DNA of 64,000 nucleotides from Nematostella vectensis (Eukaryota; Cnidaria; Anthozoa; Actiniaria; Edwardsiidae), in contig NC_064046.1 of NCBI RefSeq assembly GCF_932526225.1, forward strand, positions 1,798,001-1,862,000, read 5' to 3'. This document shows positions 10,421 to 37,503 of the stretch, piece by piece. The position numbers and the translations under genes are program-made. Numbering within the stretch: the stretch's first letter is position 1; the number at the start of each line of letters is the position of its first letter. Below the pieces are notes generated by a model. That model was not told the origin of the DNA, searched no databases, and saw only the letters and a program-made list of their open reading frames with translations.

Positions 10421-12442
10421 TTTTGTTATCAATCACGCGATCGACAAAGCGTCTTTAAACCAGCTTGATATTCGAACATTTCGGGCCGCCATTTGCAGAT
10501 ATGATACACAATAACTATTACCCAGGCTTACTCGCATGGATCGCCACAGGAAGAAAGACAAGTTTGTTGTTTTGGCGCGCGAAAAAACGCGGTGCGCAAA
10601 AATGCAAGAGCGCTTATGTGCAAGAAAAATCGACGTTCACAGAGTATGTTTATTAAAAAAAACATACAGAAAGTATATATATTTTATGCATGTTTATTGG
10701 TGCACTTGCAGTTCGCTTAAAACTTAACACTTTCTTATTCTTAACTTCTCAGAGTATATATACCTTTTAGTTAAGATGATATAATTAAATGTGTTGTCTG
10801 CTCCCTCCAATATCCTACATGACCATAAGCGGCTTTTTCTTGCGTTGAATCATGATTTTCCACGATCACACACAATATACACACTGACGCCGATCTGCTA
10901 ATACGAAGAGAAAAATGAGACTCGAGAACCTTTTCCGGGGAGTTTAGTCCGAAAAAAAATATTATTTCGATAAAACATAGGTTTTTTTAGCTTCTAATAG
11001 CGTATTGTATGTCTAAGAACAAGTTTCGTGAGTAGCGCCAACGTTTCGAGTGTCGGTATGTTTGCGTAGGTGACAAGAGTTTTAATCTCAATTCCCCTGG
11101 TAGTATAAGAGCACGATGTGTGCATCACGATGCTCAAAGAGTTTTTGTAAACATCCAAACAAACATTTCTTATTTCACAATGTCACCTTAACCAGTTAAC
11201 TGAAATGTGTGTGTGTGTGTATTTTTCTAATTCAAGTCATCTCATTTCACTGATATGATCATAGTTATCAAACAAGGCCGGTAATTGTTTACCTTTTTGA
11301 TATTTTTCTATACGTACAGTAAGAATTGAAATGAAAACTGTAAAAACGAGTTCTGATAAGAAACGGTGAACATAGTAAGACCAATTTTCTTGCCTGTTCG
11401 ATTACTAGAAACATTTCTCAAGACTTTATACACTTGTTTTTTTCTCGTCAGGGGTGGTTTTAACACTAGCAGTGCTAATATATCTTTTGACTGGTAATGG
11501 TAGTACCACTTGACACTTTGATTTGGACAAAAGATTGCATTAACGAGGACACGAAATCTGGCCCTGCTGGGCGAGTGTCGCACGAGAAAGAAAAAATCGT
11601 CCAAAATATCAAACAAAACGTTATGTGTACGATGTGTAGAGATCTATCTAAAACTTTGTTTTAGATAGATGTCAATTGTGAATAGCTATGAAAGGCATAC
11701 CATGACATACCATATTTGTTTGCCAGTCTGTTGTTTATGATTATGATGATATATAGCATGAATACCCATCTTATAGCTTTATTTAGTTTGCAAAATATCC
11801 TTTTAAAAGCAATGGATTTGATGGCTTTTTATTTTGCTCGTGACTGCATGTTGTCACGCTAGATGAACTTTTTTTTAAATTAGTTCGTTTTGTGTCCGTG
11901 ATCGGTGTCACGCTAGATGAATTCATTTTTTGTTCTTTTTTATTCTTTTATCTTTAAAGTGACGTTTTCTATTTGGTACAATTTAGTGGATCATGGTTTT
12001 CTAAGTTGGCGGTACAAACCTTAAGAGTCGTGATTTGCTGGACAAATGGCGATATTAGTGCCAAACATAAGAAACCCGGGAAGAAGGGTTCCGTAAACCC
12101 TGGTCGAGACAGCTTTTCCAATCTAGGGAAGGTATTACTTCTTCGTAGATATTTTGCTGTGTCACGGAAACAAAAAAGGTGAGCTTATTTTTAGGGGAGT
12201 TCAGTAGACGTTTCTTGAAGGATGTCAAGGATTTGTACTATAAGACTTGTCATAGGTAACATTTTTAGAACGTTTTTTTTTTACTTCAGTGCGTAAAAAT
12301 AGCCACCCCATGTCAGTGAAGCATTTTCCAGTCTCCTAAGACTTCGCGTAGTATTGTCTTCGAATTTTTTTGTTGCTTTGATAGTTTAAATAACAATAGC
12401 TTAATGACACCTTTAGGAGAATTACTAGGCATCAAAGTGAAG
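10421..12442. other. Intergenic interval between homeobox pair and deiodinase
   Basis: No exon seen. It presumably holds upstream control DNA for both divergent genes. It contains a perfect short stem-loop at 11642-11670 and two copies of TGTCACGCTAGATGAA about 50 bases apart near 11.85-11.93 kb. Confidence 0.5.
11642..11670. other. Perfect 13-bp stem-loop
   Basis: ATCTATCTAAAAC, a TTT loop, then GTTTTAGATAGAT: an exact hairpin in non-coding DNA. Its function is unknown. Confidence 0.7.
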
Positions 12443-12450
12443 TATAAATA
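12443..12450 (+). promoter_or_regulatory. TATA box of the deiodinase gene
   Basis: TATAAATA lies 50 bases before the deiodinase ATG, leaving room for a start site about 30 bases downstream and a short 5' leader. Confidence 0.6.
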
Positions 12451-12499
12451 GCCCGAAGACCCCAAGATTAACAAACAAACTCGGCATCACTCAATAACA

Positions 12500-14784
12500 A
12501 TGTTGTTTTCAGAACGATGGATGACTTTGAAAATGTTTTTTATTTACGTAGTTCTTTTCGTCATCTTTCGTATTGGAGCTTTTCTGAAACAGTTCCCTGC
12601 TACGCACGATTTTCTTAGATGGGCTTTTAATCTTCTCTCGGGCACCGATCTACCACCAACGATGTACTGGAAATTGCTATTTGGCAAAGAAATGCTCGAA
12701 AATGTATGGCAGAGCATTTCGGTGGATATGAACAAAAAGGTGAAACTTGACAACAAAGCATTTAACTCTCCACTTGTTTCACTGAGCGATGAGGGGTTTT
12801 GCCGTTTACTGGACTTCGCTAAAGGCGAGAGACCTCTGGTGGTTAATTTTGGAAGCAGCACTTGTCCAATTTTTATGAAAAAGATGTTAGAATACGAGAA
12901 GATGATTGTGCAGTTTAAAGATGTCGCAGATTTTGTTATTGTTTACATCGAAGAAGCACATCCAAGCGACGGTTGGGCATTTGATGAGGTGAGAGGGGAG
13001 CAAATTTTGGTCTCGTATTTGTTATAGATACTCAGCGCTTTTCACTTCCTAGCGTAAAATCAAGCGTTTTTTTTAAACCACATTCATTGCACAATATGGC
13101 TTGACAGAACTGAGGATTTTCAAATACGACACATCCTATCAATTTTTTTATATATAGAAGACTTTTAATCTTATATATAGCAGATTTCAAATGGTTCATG
13201 TATCCGTTGTGAGTTTGTAACTGTTATGGGTATAATATCACAATAATTGCACGCAGGTCAGTTTTGATGGACTTCAAAATTAAAAACTAGATTTCTACTT
13301 TTAGATACATACTATAAGCGTTATTATTTTCCTATAAGCCATGCTTCCATGCTTTCCTATAACCCATGCATGTTTTGTAAGGCTTCGCAAATTCTGTTGC
13401 ATTCGTCTCATTTTCCTCCTCTATATATACTGTAGGTTGAATGAGAGGACGTGGACGCAAACACATATAAGTTTGTTTGAGGTTTTGTTGCACATTTTGT
13501 GTCCTTGCATGGCTCAATGACTGCTGAAGTCATTTTTGTCATGCAGATATTAGATTCGGTTTGAAATAGCATAAAGTCTTGATCTTTCTTGCACGCAATC
13601 CCAACATAAGTAGCTCTTGACTCACACTGGAACCTGGGGCCGGTTCCTGAAAAGCCGATTTGCGCTAACCCAGGGTTAAATTAACCCTAACCCACGATTA
13701 AATATTTACCCCCAGATTAGTTCTGTTCTCGAAACGCTGGTTAGCTCTAGCTCTGGGTCAGTTTGGAGGTAAAATCTAACCCTGCTCGCGAGGTGGGTTA
13801 ACTCGCTAACCCACTGTTTAGTTGGCGAAACACAGGCCTCCCAAACTTTGTAGTAGAACTAAAGCTTCATAAAATAAAGTTGTCGACAAAAAAGACGTTA
13901 CACAAAACAATGTAGGGATCAAATATCCTAACATTTCGCTTTATTATGTGACCTTCGTTGCGTTGCTGACTTGAAAATTGTGCTGGGACAGACAGAAAGT
14001 TACATGAAATTTATACTTGAAATGAATCTGTCTCGCTAGTGTCACGCACCAACTCGAATCCTGCAAATGACACTTTTTTGGCCATGAAATGGTGGTAATT
14101 ACAGGTGATGTAGAGGTGTTTTGGGGCTTTTCTGCGAAAATAAAATCCCCAAAGGTAAATTTAAGTTACTTTCTGTTGATATACTGGGTACCCTGTGTGG
14201 ATTTTACTCCTCAAACCAGTTTTTCACTCGTTTAATCCAGGGTTAGTAATTCGGGGGATTACATGGCTTTCGGGAACGGTGAGTTATCCGTCGGTTAGCT
14301 AACCTACGATTAGCGAATTTTAACCCGGGATTAGGCGCTGATCGAGGGTTAAGTTAATCGGCCTTCCAGGAACCGGCCCCTGAGCGCAAGAGTAAGCGTT
14401 TAAAACGTTTGCTTGTTTTACTACGCTTTACGTTTAACTGATGACCACTTCTCCGCGTTTCCTATCAAATCATCTACTTGCAAAGAAGATAAATTTTAAC
14501 TTACTTCGTCTTTTTTCATGTTTCAGAATAACAACATTCCAACACACTCCTCGCAGACCGAACGTTGTGTCGCCGCGCGGCAGCTGTCTTCCCAGAATGC
14601 AATATGCCCCGTGCTTGTTGACTCCATGCTAAACGCTGCTAATGTGGCCTACGGTGCTCTGCCAATCAGATTGTACATCATAAGGAACAATCACGTTGTC
14701 TACCAGGGAGGTGCGGGACCAATGGGGTATTGTATGGATGACGTCATCAATTGGTTGTCAGCTTATACAGGCCAGAAGCATTAG
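12500..14784 (+). CDS. Iodothyronine deiodinase homologue, Cys form
   Basis: Two exons, 12500-12988 and 14527-14784, joined in phase 0 (donor GTGAGA, acceptor TTTCAG), give 248 residues, the usual deiodinase length. Seen: an N-terminal membrane segment (MFFIYVVLFVIFRIGAF, about residues 12-28); the active-site strand RPLVVNFGSSTCPIFM (about 112-127); the family signature VIVYIEEAHPSDGW; and the C-terminal hallmark CPVLVDSMLNAANVAYGALP followed by VVYQGGAGPMGY. Known: deiodinases are thioredoxin-fold membrane selenoenzymes that remove iodine from thyroid hormones; vertebrate enzymes have Cys-Thr-Sec at this site. Here it reads Ser-Thr-Cys: the Sec codon is TGT and the preceding Cys is Ser. No recoding is needed. 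Inferred: a reductase on iodinated or other substrates, probably slower or altered. The intron holds a 745-base MITE. Confidence 0.9.
13636..14380. mobile_element. MITE with GGGGCCGG terminal inverted repeats
   Basis: The left end GGGGCCGGTTCCTGAAAAGC is matched in reverse complement at the right end, CTTCCAGGAACCGGCCCC. Both ends are followed inward by runs of TTAACCC-type words. It is 745 bases long, has no coding capacity and sits inside the single intron of the deiodinase gene. No clear target duplication was seen. Confidence 0.75.
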
Positions 14785-15114
14785 ATGAGTATTAGATCAG
14801 GGAAGTGCTTCAAGTACTGATGTCGGGTAAACATTTGGATATAATGCAAACGACTATAATCATTAAAAACACTTTTAAGCTCTTTCAAACACTTTACAAT
14901 AATTTAAAACGCAGAAAGGATATGATAGTTTAGTTTAAGATCTGGAATGCTCAAATATGGTATAGAATGTCCTAATCATAAGGAATCGACCGAGCTGGAA
15001 CATGAACTTTGGGCTTCCTGTGGTATGGAAATTGTTATTGAAGGATACTAATTTTTGGAAGCATATTTCGTATTTTCAGCGCATTTATAATTAGCATTAT
15101 TTCTATCCAACTAG

Positions 15115-15120
15115 AATAAA
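15115..15120 (+). terminator. Poly(A) signal of deiodinase
   Basis: AATAAA about 330 bases after the stop codon, the first canonical signal downstream. Confidence 0.5.
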
Positions 15121-15379
15121 GATATGGTACTTATTACATTTTTGTTTATTATTTGTGGTTGTTATTTCTAGTCATCTCTTTGTTTATAGCAATCGCGACT
15201 TCCGGTTCGTGCGCGCGCAAAATTCAAAATAAATGGCGCGCAAACGAGACGTCACTTCAGCATTCAGTATGAAATAACAGTCTTTTGAACAAACGACAAA
15301 ATGGACGAATGTGTTATTCTGTGCTTTTGCCGACTTTTGCTAATTTATACGAAGCAATTTCGTTCATAATCTATCCACG

Positions 15380-30948
<15,569 letters not shown>

Positions 30949-31582
30949 CTTGCACCCTGACGACACCATGGGTATCAGCGGGTACTGCCAACAACAAGAC
31001 TAAACTTGCTACATGGCTTTTGGGAGGGATGGAAGATTTAGTGTGTGCAGGGTTTTTTTTTTAATCATTCTATTCCTCCACTCAAAAGCCGAATGGTCGG
31101 CCCTTTAAAATAGCACTTTCAAACCCAGCACCGGCCTCCCCACCATACTTTCACAGTAACGATTTTTCTATCAAAGTATTGTTTTTTAACGCGATAATAC
31201 TTTCTTAACACTGAAAAAAATCTCTTCGAACTTAACTAAAAAAAACAACGAGGACCACCTGTGTGACCTTGACACAATCCAGTCAAACAATGATATATTC
31301 GGTAACACATAAAATTTACATTAAAATATTGTACATTAAAATACTGTTCAGTAATAATAGTGTACAAAAAAACTCACAACCCAGTGTCTGATTGTTCAAA
31401 ACAGTAATTTCCATCAGAATGTCATATTTTTTACAATTTCATTCACAGATTATTTGATGAATTCTTAATATAATTTATGCGATAATTATATGTTTAACTG
31501 GATATATGGATATGTGGATTTATCTATTATAAATATATTTTTATTTACTTTTGTGTCGATTGGTGAAGTGATGGCGAAGTCA

Positions 31583-34500
31583 TTAGTCAAATAGAGCAAC
31601 TTTATCATTAATTTTCTTATTGAGAATGGCTTCCTCTGCAATTCTCTCGGCTACAACTATCAGATCTTCCTCTTGTTTCTAATAAGATAAAAACGTCATA
31701 AAATAAGCATATTTGACATGAAAACAACCGTACAAATACCAACTTATTTACCTGCGTATGCACTACCTCGCCTAAGATAGACTTGACAAGCATTCGGTCT
31801 TCGTCCGTCAAAGAGAACTGCATCTGGTACAAGAGGTAAAAGAGCAAGACGGAAATATTACAAAATCTCTAAGGCTTCGACGTAGTATAAAAAGACAGTG
31901 ATAATTAGACCACGACTGTCATGACTATCGGTGCATAGTCACAAACAAAACAACCACACGGCATTTCGGCCTTTCAATAGCAGGGCCGTAGCAGGTTTCG
32001 AAATATTGGGGGGGGCACAATACAAAACATTAAGAAAATATTGGGGGGGGGGCACAGTCACGCCTCTACTGGTCATTTCCTTATAATTTTTGAAAATATT
32101 AGGGGGGGGCCTGTAACGAACAAAACACAATTGCTCGTTCATCAAACAGTACGTAATGTCCCCGATTTCTTTTAGGGGGAAGTCACGTATTTCTGCTTTC
32201 AGTTGTTTTTCTTATACTTGATAAAAGTACATATGATTTATAAAAATACATGATTGGAGAGGGACGAAATTCCATGGGACACGCCCGTACTGCCTATAAG
32301 TACGACGCGCTAGATCTGTGATAAGAAGTAATCACATGATGGAATGATAAACGACTTGCCTTTCCCTCAAGCCCGCTGACCTCCCTGTCAAGACCGCAGA
32401 CATCACTGGAGACGCTCTCAAGTTTGGTAATCACGTGATCACAAAAGTCTTTGAATGACATGACGATGTCACTAAGGTGCTGTCGCTGCTCCGCCTCGCT
32501 ATCAAGTCGTGACGTCATAATATGCATAGCCTGCAGTGTTTGCCGCTGGGCATGATTCATGAGCGACACTCGACTCTGCAAGAAATTTGCTGATGTGTGT
32601 TACATGTCACAATGATGAAATTGGTGATGATAATGGAGATGACGATGTTTGTTTTTTATTCTCTTTAAAAGGATTTTTGACGTACAGTTGTTGTAAACAT
32701 ACCTCCATACACCCCAGCTGTTTCTCTAGCACAGTAATCCGACGTGCTTTAGACTCGACGTCTCCCTTTGCTTGCTGGTAAGACAAACTTCAATATTCAT
32801 TTCTGTTTTTGAGGATAGCAGACATCCATCATTCATGTTTGAAGGCGTTCGTGATGTTAGCAAAGGTGAGCGATATAATTGTTATTGCCCCGATAAACAT
32901 GGACAGATTCCAAGAGAAATCAAAATTAGTTAAGGTGAGTTCAGGGTGGACAGTCCATAGTAAAGTACTGAGGAAAACCTCAGCTAGAGGGGTCGAATTT
33001 TCAGGGACCCACGATAAACTTCCCAAAGGGGGCTTGGGTTAAAGTTGGCGAGTGGTGTACCCCCCCCCCCCCCCCCCCATTCTTCGGGTTCTCCGTTTTA
33101 CTTCTCTCCAAATGAACCAACAATTTTGTTCCGAAGATCTTTACCTATGTATGTAATGGTCGCTCTGCCTGAGGCGCCTTTTTAGCGGGGCCAGCGCGGC
33201 CGTAGGTATAGAAAAATGGTATATAACTATGCGACTGAGTTTTTTTGGTCATCGCGCGGGAGCCCTCTGGTTCTGCCTGCCTGCCTGCCTACCCGCGATA
33301 GCTATGTAACCACGGTTCTCTGACGTCTTCACTTGAGAAATACACAAACTTCCAAACATCTAAAGGTTGCTTCTCACTTGGACGTAAGCGCAAGCGGAAC
33401 GCACGTTGTTTTCCGATTCTCACCAGAACATAAGCGCAAGAGAACGAAACTGCTTGATTTTCTTGCGCTTGTGTTTGACCGATACACACTTGTGTTGCGC
33501 TTCCGTTTGCGCTTGCGTCCTAGTGAGAACCAATCTTAAGAAGTGGGAAAATTATTTGAGAAACTCTATTACAGTCATGGATTGCTTAAATCAAACAATC
33601 TACATTTTTCCGCTGTCGAATTTCGCCTCCAACAAACTGGTTATCACACGGCGAAAGATCGATTGACTTATATTTCACAACACAGAGATGAAAGAAAGTC
33701 TACGAAAGTAAGTCTTTACAAAAAGACTAAAATAAAGAAAGTACCCATGTCTAAAGACGGAGAAATAGAAAATAATAAAGCAGGAAAGGTATGATTATTA
33801 ATGTTGGTTTCCAGCCGACTTGAAACGAATGAAACGACACTTTTTCAAATCGTATAAGTAAGTACTTACAGCAGGTTTAGTTATAAACGATTTTATCGCT
33901 TTTGATTGAGTACTTTAGATACTTAACTTATTTGTTCTTGTTCAGTTGTAGTTTAAATTCAAACTAGTTTTCCTTTACCGCAATTCTATATACTTTATTA
34001 TCATGGTGTAGTCAAAAATAAATCTCTGTAATGCGAATTGTTCGAACAAAACCAATTCTGCTTCGGCTTTTTCTGTCCAAATTATAAGTTAATCGTGTCA
34101 ATCTTATTCTATACTATTCTATTCTATACTATTTTATCAGAGAACTTATACCCTTCCTCCCCTCCTTCCCGGAAAAAAATTGGTCCACCTTTTCGGATTT
34201 CGCACAATCTAATTCTATACTATTCTATACTATAGAATCTGAGCCAGCCTAAAAGGCAAAAAGAGTAAACGAATGTATGTTATTTCTCATACTTTCTCTG
34301 CTTTGATTTTTGTTTGGTAAGAACAATTAAGGTTAGTTTGTAAGTTTCTTGTTTTTGAGAGGAAAATATTTTTTTAGTTTGTTTCACCTCACAACTAATT
34401 TGCACTAATCCTAGAAGGTCCTTACAAATTAAAACTAGACATAAATAATAAATAAAATGAATAGTTAAACAAAGCAGAGTGCTAGGTTAGAGGTTCTATA

Positions 34501-36071
34501 ATCTGACTGCTCTGGGAAAGAATGAACTTGCTGTTACATATAATTAAAAGTTATCTGTTTTTTTCAGCAATATCAAACTTATCAAAGCAAGATGCTGCAC
34601 CTCTTCGAATGCTGCTGTGTCTTTGGCAAATAGCTCTCGATAAAGGCACTGGATAAGCAGTTTTACTTATTATTAATAAAACCACCCCTGTAAGGCAGCC
34701 AATTTTTCGACAGATTACTGGAGTGTGTTGTTTTTAGTGGCCATAAAATTAAATGATTGTCTCAAAATAAGTCTATGATAAATATTAAAGGGGACAATAA
34801 CAAATTCAGAGGTAGTCTATAGTACTTTTATTACTCAGCACGTTCCCAAAAGGTGATCGCAGAGGCATCACTATGCTTCCCCTGTATCTGAACTCTATTA
34901 TCCCTGTTTTTCCCTGGCCATAGAATTAGATTAGTCCTGACACCATTGTGTGAATGCTATACAATTGTAATTTGAAATTTTTCTCTTCTCATCATGTTTG
35001 TTTATTTTCTTTTTGCTGTTATTGTTTATAGGTAGTGGAAATAAAGAAAATAAAAATATAGAAATGGATAAAGATATATAAAAAAGTGAAGATTTAGATT
35101 CTAATATTCAAACTTGGAACTAAAGCAGGACTACAAGTACAAGTACCTTTTTTCTTATTCTGGTCTTTACTATGGTTATGATTATTATAATTATTTATAA
35201 AATTTATTATTATTATTAAATACTATTATTTTGAATTTTATTTAGAATACAAATGCACTGGCTTCGCCTTTAGGCAGTGCCTAAATCTATATATTATGCC
35301 TTGAACTCAACCGCGTATCTGCTCCTCTCATCGTATCATATGAGGGTGATAAGCTTGAAAAATCTATTTAACTTTTACTTATTCATTTCTTTAGAGCATA
35401 TCGGATTACTTTTAACTTACACTGAGCTGTTCCTCTGCCTGGTTCAATTGCTCTGTAAGCGTTTTTGTCTTATTCTGCAGTGCGGTATTCACTTGAGCTT
35501 GTTTGTCGGTCGCTTCCCTCAGTCCATTGATCAAATTTGCCTATGAGACGAACCTTATTAGATATTTGATAGGGAGAGCTTATCTCTTGCCAGTCAAGTG
35601 GTCCCCCCTTTCGATATTGTGCGAACCCTTAAATCACCCCCGTCATTCATTGGCTAGCCTGCGAAGCCAGCGTTTTTGTGGAGTTTCAGCAGGGATAGAG
35701 AGCGAGCGAGGAATATGGCTACGCAGGCTATTCATTGGCCTGCACTAGAATGGTTTCCAGTAACGCCGCCACTCCACAAAGCGCTGACCAAGCAGAAATC
35801 AACAGATGTTACTCCGTTAGTTTGAATAGCGGCTTAGCAGTTGGAAATTATTGAAACGAGTTCGCAGAACGTTGAAAAATGCACGATCGATATTAATGAT
35901 ATTTTTTCGACGAAAATTTGGCACAGTCGAATTCCAGTTTTTGTATTGTCTTCATTCTTCTGGTTCACGAATACGACTATTTGGGCTTTTTGTATTTATT
36001 CGTTTTATATGTAAGACTTACTTGTTCTTCAAATGTCTCTTCTATGAATTTCTCCCATTGATTAGCTTCCT
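31583..36071 (-). CDS. Coiled-coil protein, unrecognised, 5' end not found
   Basis: Exons in order: 36071-36022 (upstream phase open), 35540-35421, 32774-32703, 32575-32360, 31823-31752, 31678-31583. All internal joins are phase 0. The protein is heptad-rich from end to end (LREATDKQAQVNTALQNKT, LTEQLNQAEEQL, LDREVSGLEGK, IVAERIAEEAILNKK) and ends VALFD. The donor after exon 32575-32360 is GC (GCAAGT). No first exon was identified above 36071; ATG-bearing candidates near 37.4 kb do not match in phase. The gene converges on the USP gene (635 bases between stops) and points away from the next one. Function unknown; by composition it is a cytoskeletal or trafficking-type coiled coil. Confidence 0.7.
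31982..32115. mobile_element. Short 'GTAGC(C)AGG'-related element
   Basis: Left end CAGGGCCGTAGCAGGTTTCG; right end GGGGGGGGCCTG. It has G tracts inside and lies in an intron of the minus-strand coiled-coil gene. Confidence 0.4.
32251..32312 (-). mobile_element. tRNA-derived SINE fragment, reverse orientation
   Basis: On the minus strand: TAGCGCGTCGTACTTATAGG, then GCAGTACGGGCGTGTCCCAT. It is the middle of the same SINE seen at 26741, just downstream of a GC splice donor. Confidence 0.7.
33059..33078. repeat. Poly-C tract
   Basis: C homopolymer in an intron of the minus-strand coiled-coil gene. Confidence 0.9.
33363..33537. mobile_element. MITE with TTCTCAC-GGACG-AAGCGCAA inverted repeats
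   Basis: GCTTCTCACTTGGACGTAAG on the left is matched by the reverse complement of TTGCGTCCTAGTGAGAACC on the right; internal copies of AAGCGCAAG add to the symmetry. About 175 bases. Confidence 0.7.
33543..35420. other. Long intron of the minus-strand coiled-coil gene, no exon seen
   Basis: AT-rich. Contains clusters of TTCTATACTATTCTAT near 34.1-34.23 kb. A 83-codon Lys-rich frame at 33543-33794 (+) shows no recognisable motif and is probably chance. Confidence 0.5.
35655..35729. mobile_element. Very short inverted-repeat element
   Basis: TAGCCTGCGAAGCC on the left and GGCTACGCAGGCTA on the right, 75 bases apart in total. The related left end TAGCCTGCGAACCAAG appears at 46494. Confidence 0.5.
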
Positions 36072-36210
36072 CTGAAAACCAAAAGAGATCATTAAAGACG
36101 ACGCATCCCCCGGTGCAATCATAACATTTTCGAAAGCTTCCAGCGTCTTTGTACTACTAATAAAGGCTCTGGGTAATCTAAGATACTATAAGTGTTCAAA
36201 CGAGACTAGG

Positions 36211-36309
36211 GCTCCTGTGGCTCATAGCGCGTCGTATTTATAGGCGGTACGGGCGTGTCCCGTGGGCGCCATAAAATGCGAGGGTTGAGAGTTCTTCTCC
36301 AGCAACACT
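36211..36309 (+). mobile_element. tRNA-derived SINE copy
   Basis: GCTCCTGTGGCTCATAGCGC, then GTCGTATTTATAGGCGGTAC, with a small deletion in the D-arm region. Followed by the shared tail TCTAAATAGGACCACTATTTT. Confidence 0.7.
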
Positions 36310-36384
36310 GTTTTTATTCCATATAGAAGGTTGAAAAAATATGCTCTTCCTCTAAATAGGACCACTATTTTAAACATTTATTTT

Positions 36385-36690
36385 TTAGATAGTTGGTGAT
36401 GATGGTAGTTGTGGTGGTGTTTGGTAGGTTCAGTGAAATAATCACATAACCACTATTTTTAGAGTTGTTACAATTAATCTGTGAAACACTAACTATTGGT
36501 GTGTAACAGTGCGTGTTATACAAAATAAAACAATAGAATTCAACAGAATTTTACTAGTATTACTAAATGTAAACGTGTAGTATACCACTAACAGTTTCAC
36601 GGATTAATTGAAACCACTCTAAACATAAATAGTTGGTGGTGATGATGGTAGTTGTGGTGGTGTGTGGTAGGTTCAGTTAAATAATAACAT
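36385..36690. repeat. Direct repeats flanking an inverted repeat
   Basis: GTTGGTGATGATGGTAGTTG with its 3' context recurs about 245 bases apart (near 36390 and 36630), and between them TTAATCTGTGAAACACTAAC is matched inverted near 36580-36612. It looks like a small element inserted in or next to a duplicated SINE tail. Confidence 0.6.
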
Positions 36691-36720
36691 AAGAGATTGT
36701 TTTTTTTATTCTTCATGTAA

Positions 36721-36806
36721 GTGCTCCAGTGGCACAGTCGGTTAGCGTTTCATTTTTGGGCGTGTCCCGTGGTTGCCATTAAGTTTCGTTCCTCTCCAGC
36801 AGCAAT
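36721..36806 (+). mobile_element. tRNA-derived SINE copy, decayed
   Basis: GTGCTCCAGTGGCACAGTCG is followed by GGGCGTGTCCCGTG and a damaged 3' end; the anticodon-arm region is shortened. Confidence 0.65.
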
Positions 36807-37503
36807 CATGTATTTTTATCAAACAGAAGCACACAACTGAAAGCAGAAATACCTGACTTCCCTCTAAAAGTAATCTGGGACATACGGGACAACGTACTGT
36901 TTTATGGACGAGCAATTGTGTTTTGTTGGTTTAGTAAAACCCTCTGAGAGGGTCGGTTGACCTGAATAATCTCAGAATCAACAAATTAACGAGATCTTCA
37001 TGTACTTAAAAACGTTACAATTCTAAATAGCCGCATTGTTCAACTAAAAAAGCTATTGTTTGTCATCTACCCTGAGCTCGTGCGTGGCGTGTTAAATTTT
37101 TTACTTTAAAATGTGTTCGGTATTGTTCGCAAGTATTCTCGGGTATTTCCAATAAACCTCGTTATTCATTGAAAAACCCTCTCTCGGTGTATTTTTGGTC
37201 TATTTTTGCTTCAGAGCCTTCGTTAACCGAGTAGACTATCGGCAGCGAATTCTCCAAGTTTAGCAGACTGAATGATTGCAGAGTCTCGTGAAATAGCTAT
37301 TAGCTGATGAACAAGTTTTTGAAACTGTTGGAGTAGGGCACGAGGGTAAATAATAAACTTTGATCACCTTTTTTTCGTCGATATTTTCCTACAGCGTTCC
37401 CCATACTCACAATTACAATGGGAAGTAATAATCCCTCGTCGTCTACTCAACAAAGGCATTAGACGTAATTCCATAAGACGTACTCGCGCGCCTTTTGGCC
37501 AGA

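Noticed and set aside
12500..12988. In-frame UGA selenocysteine in the deiodinase
   Set aside because: The codon at the Sec position is TGT; no recoding signal is required.
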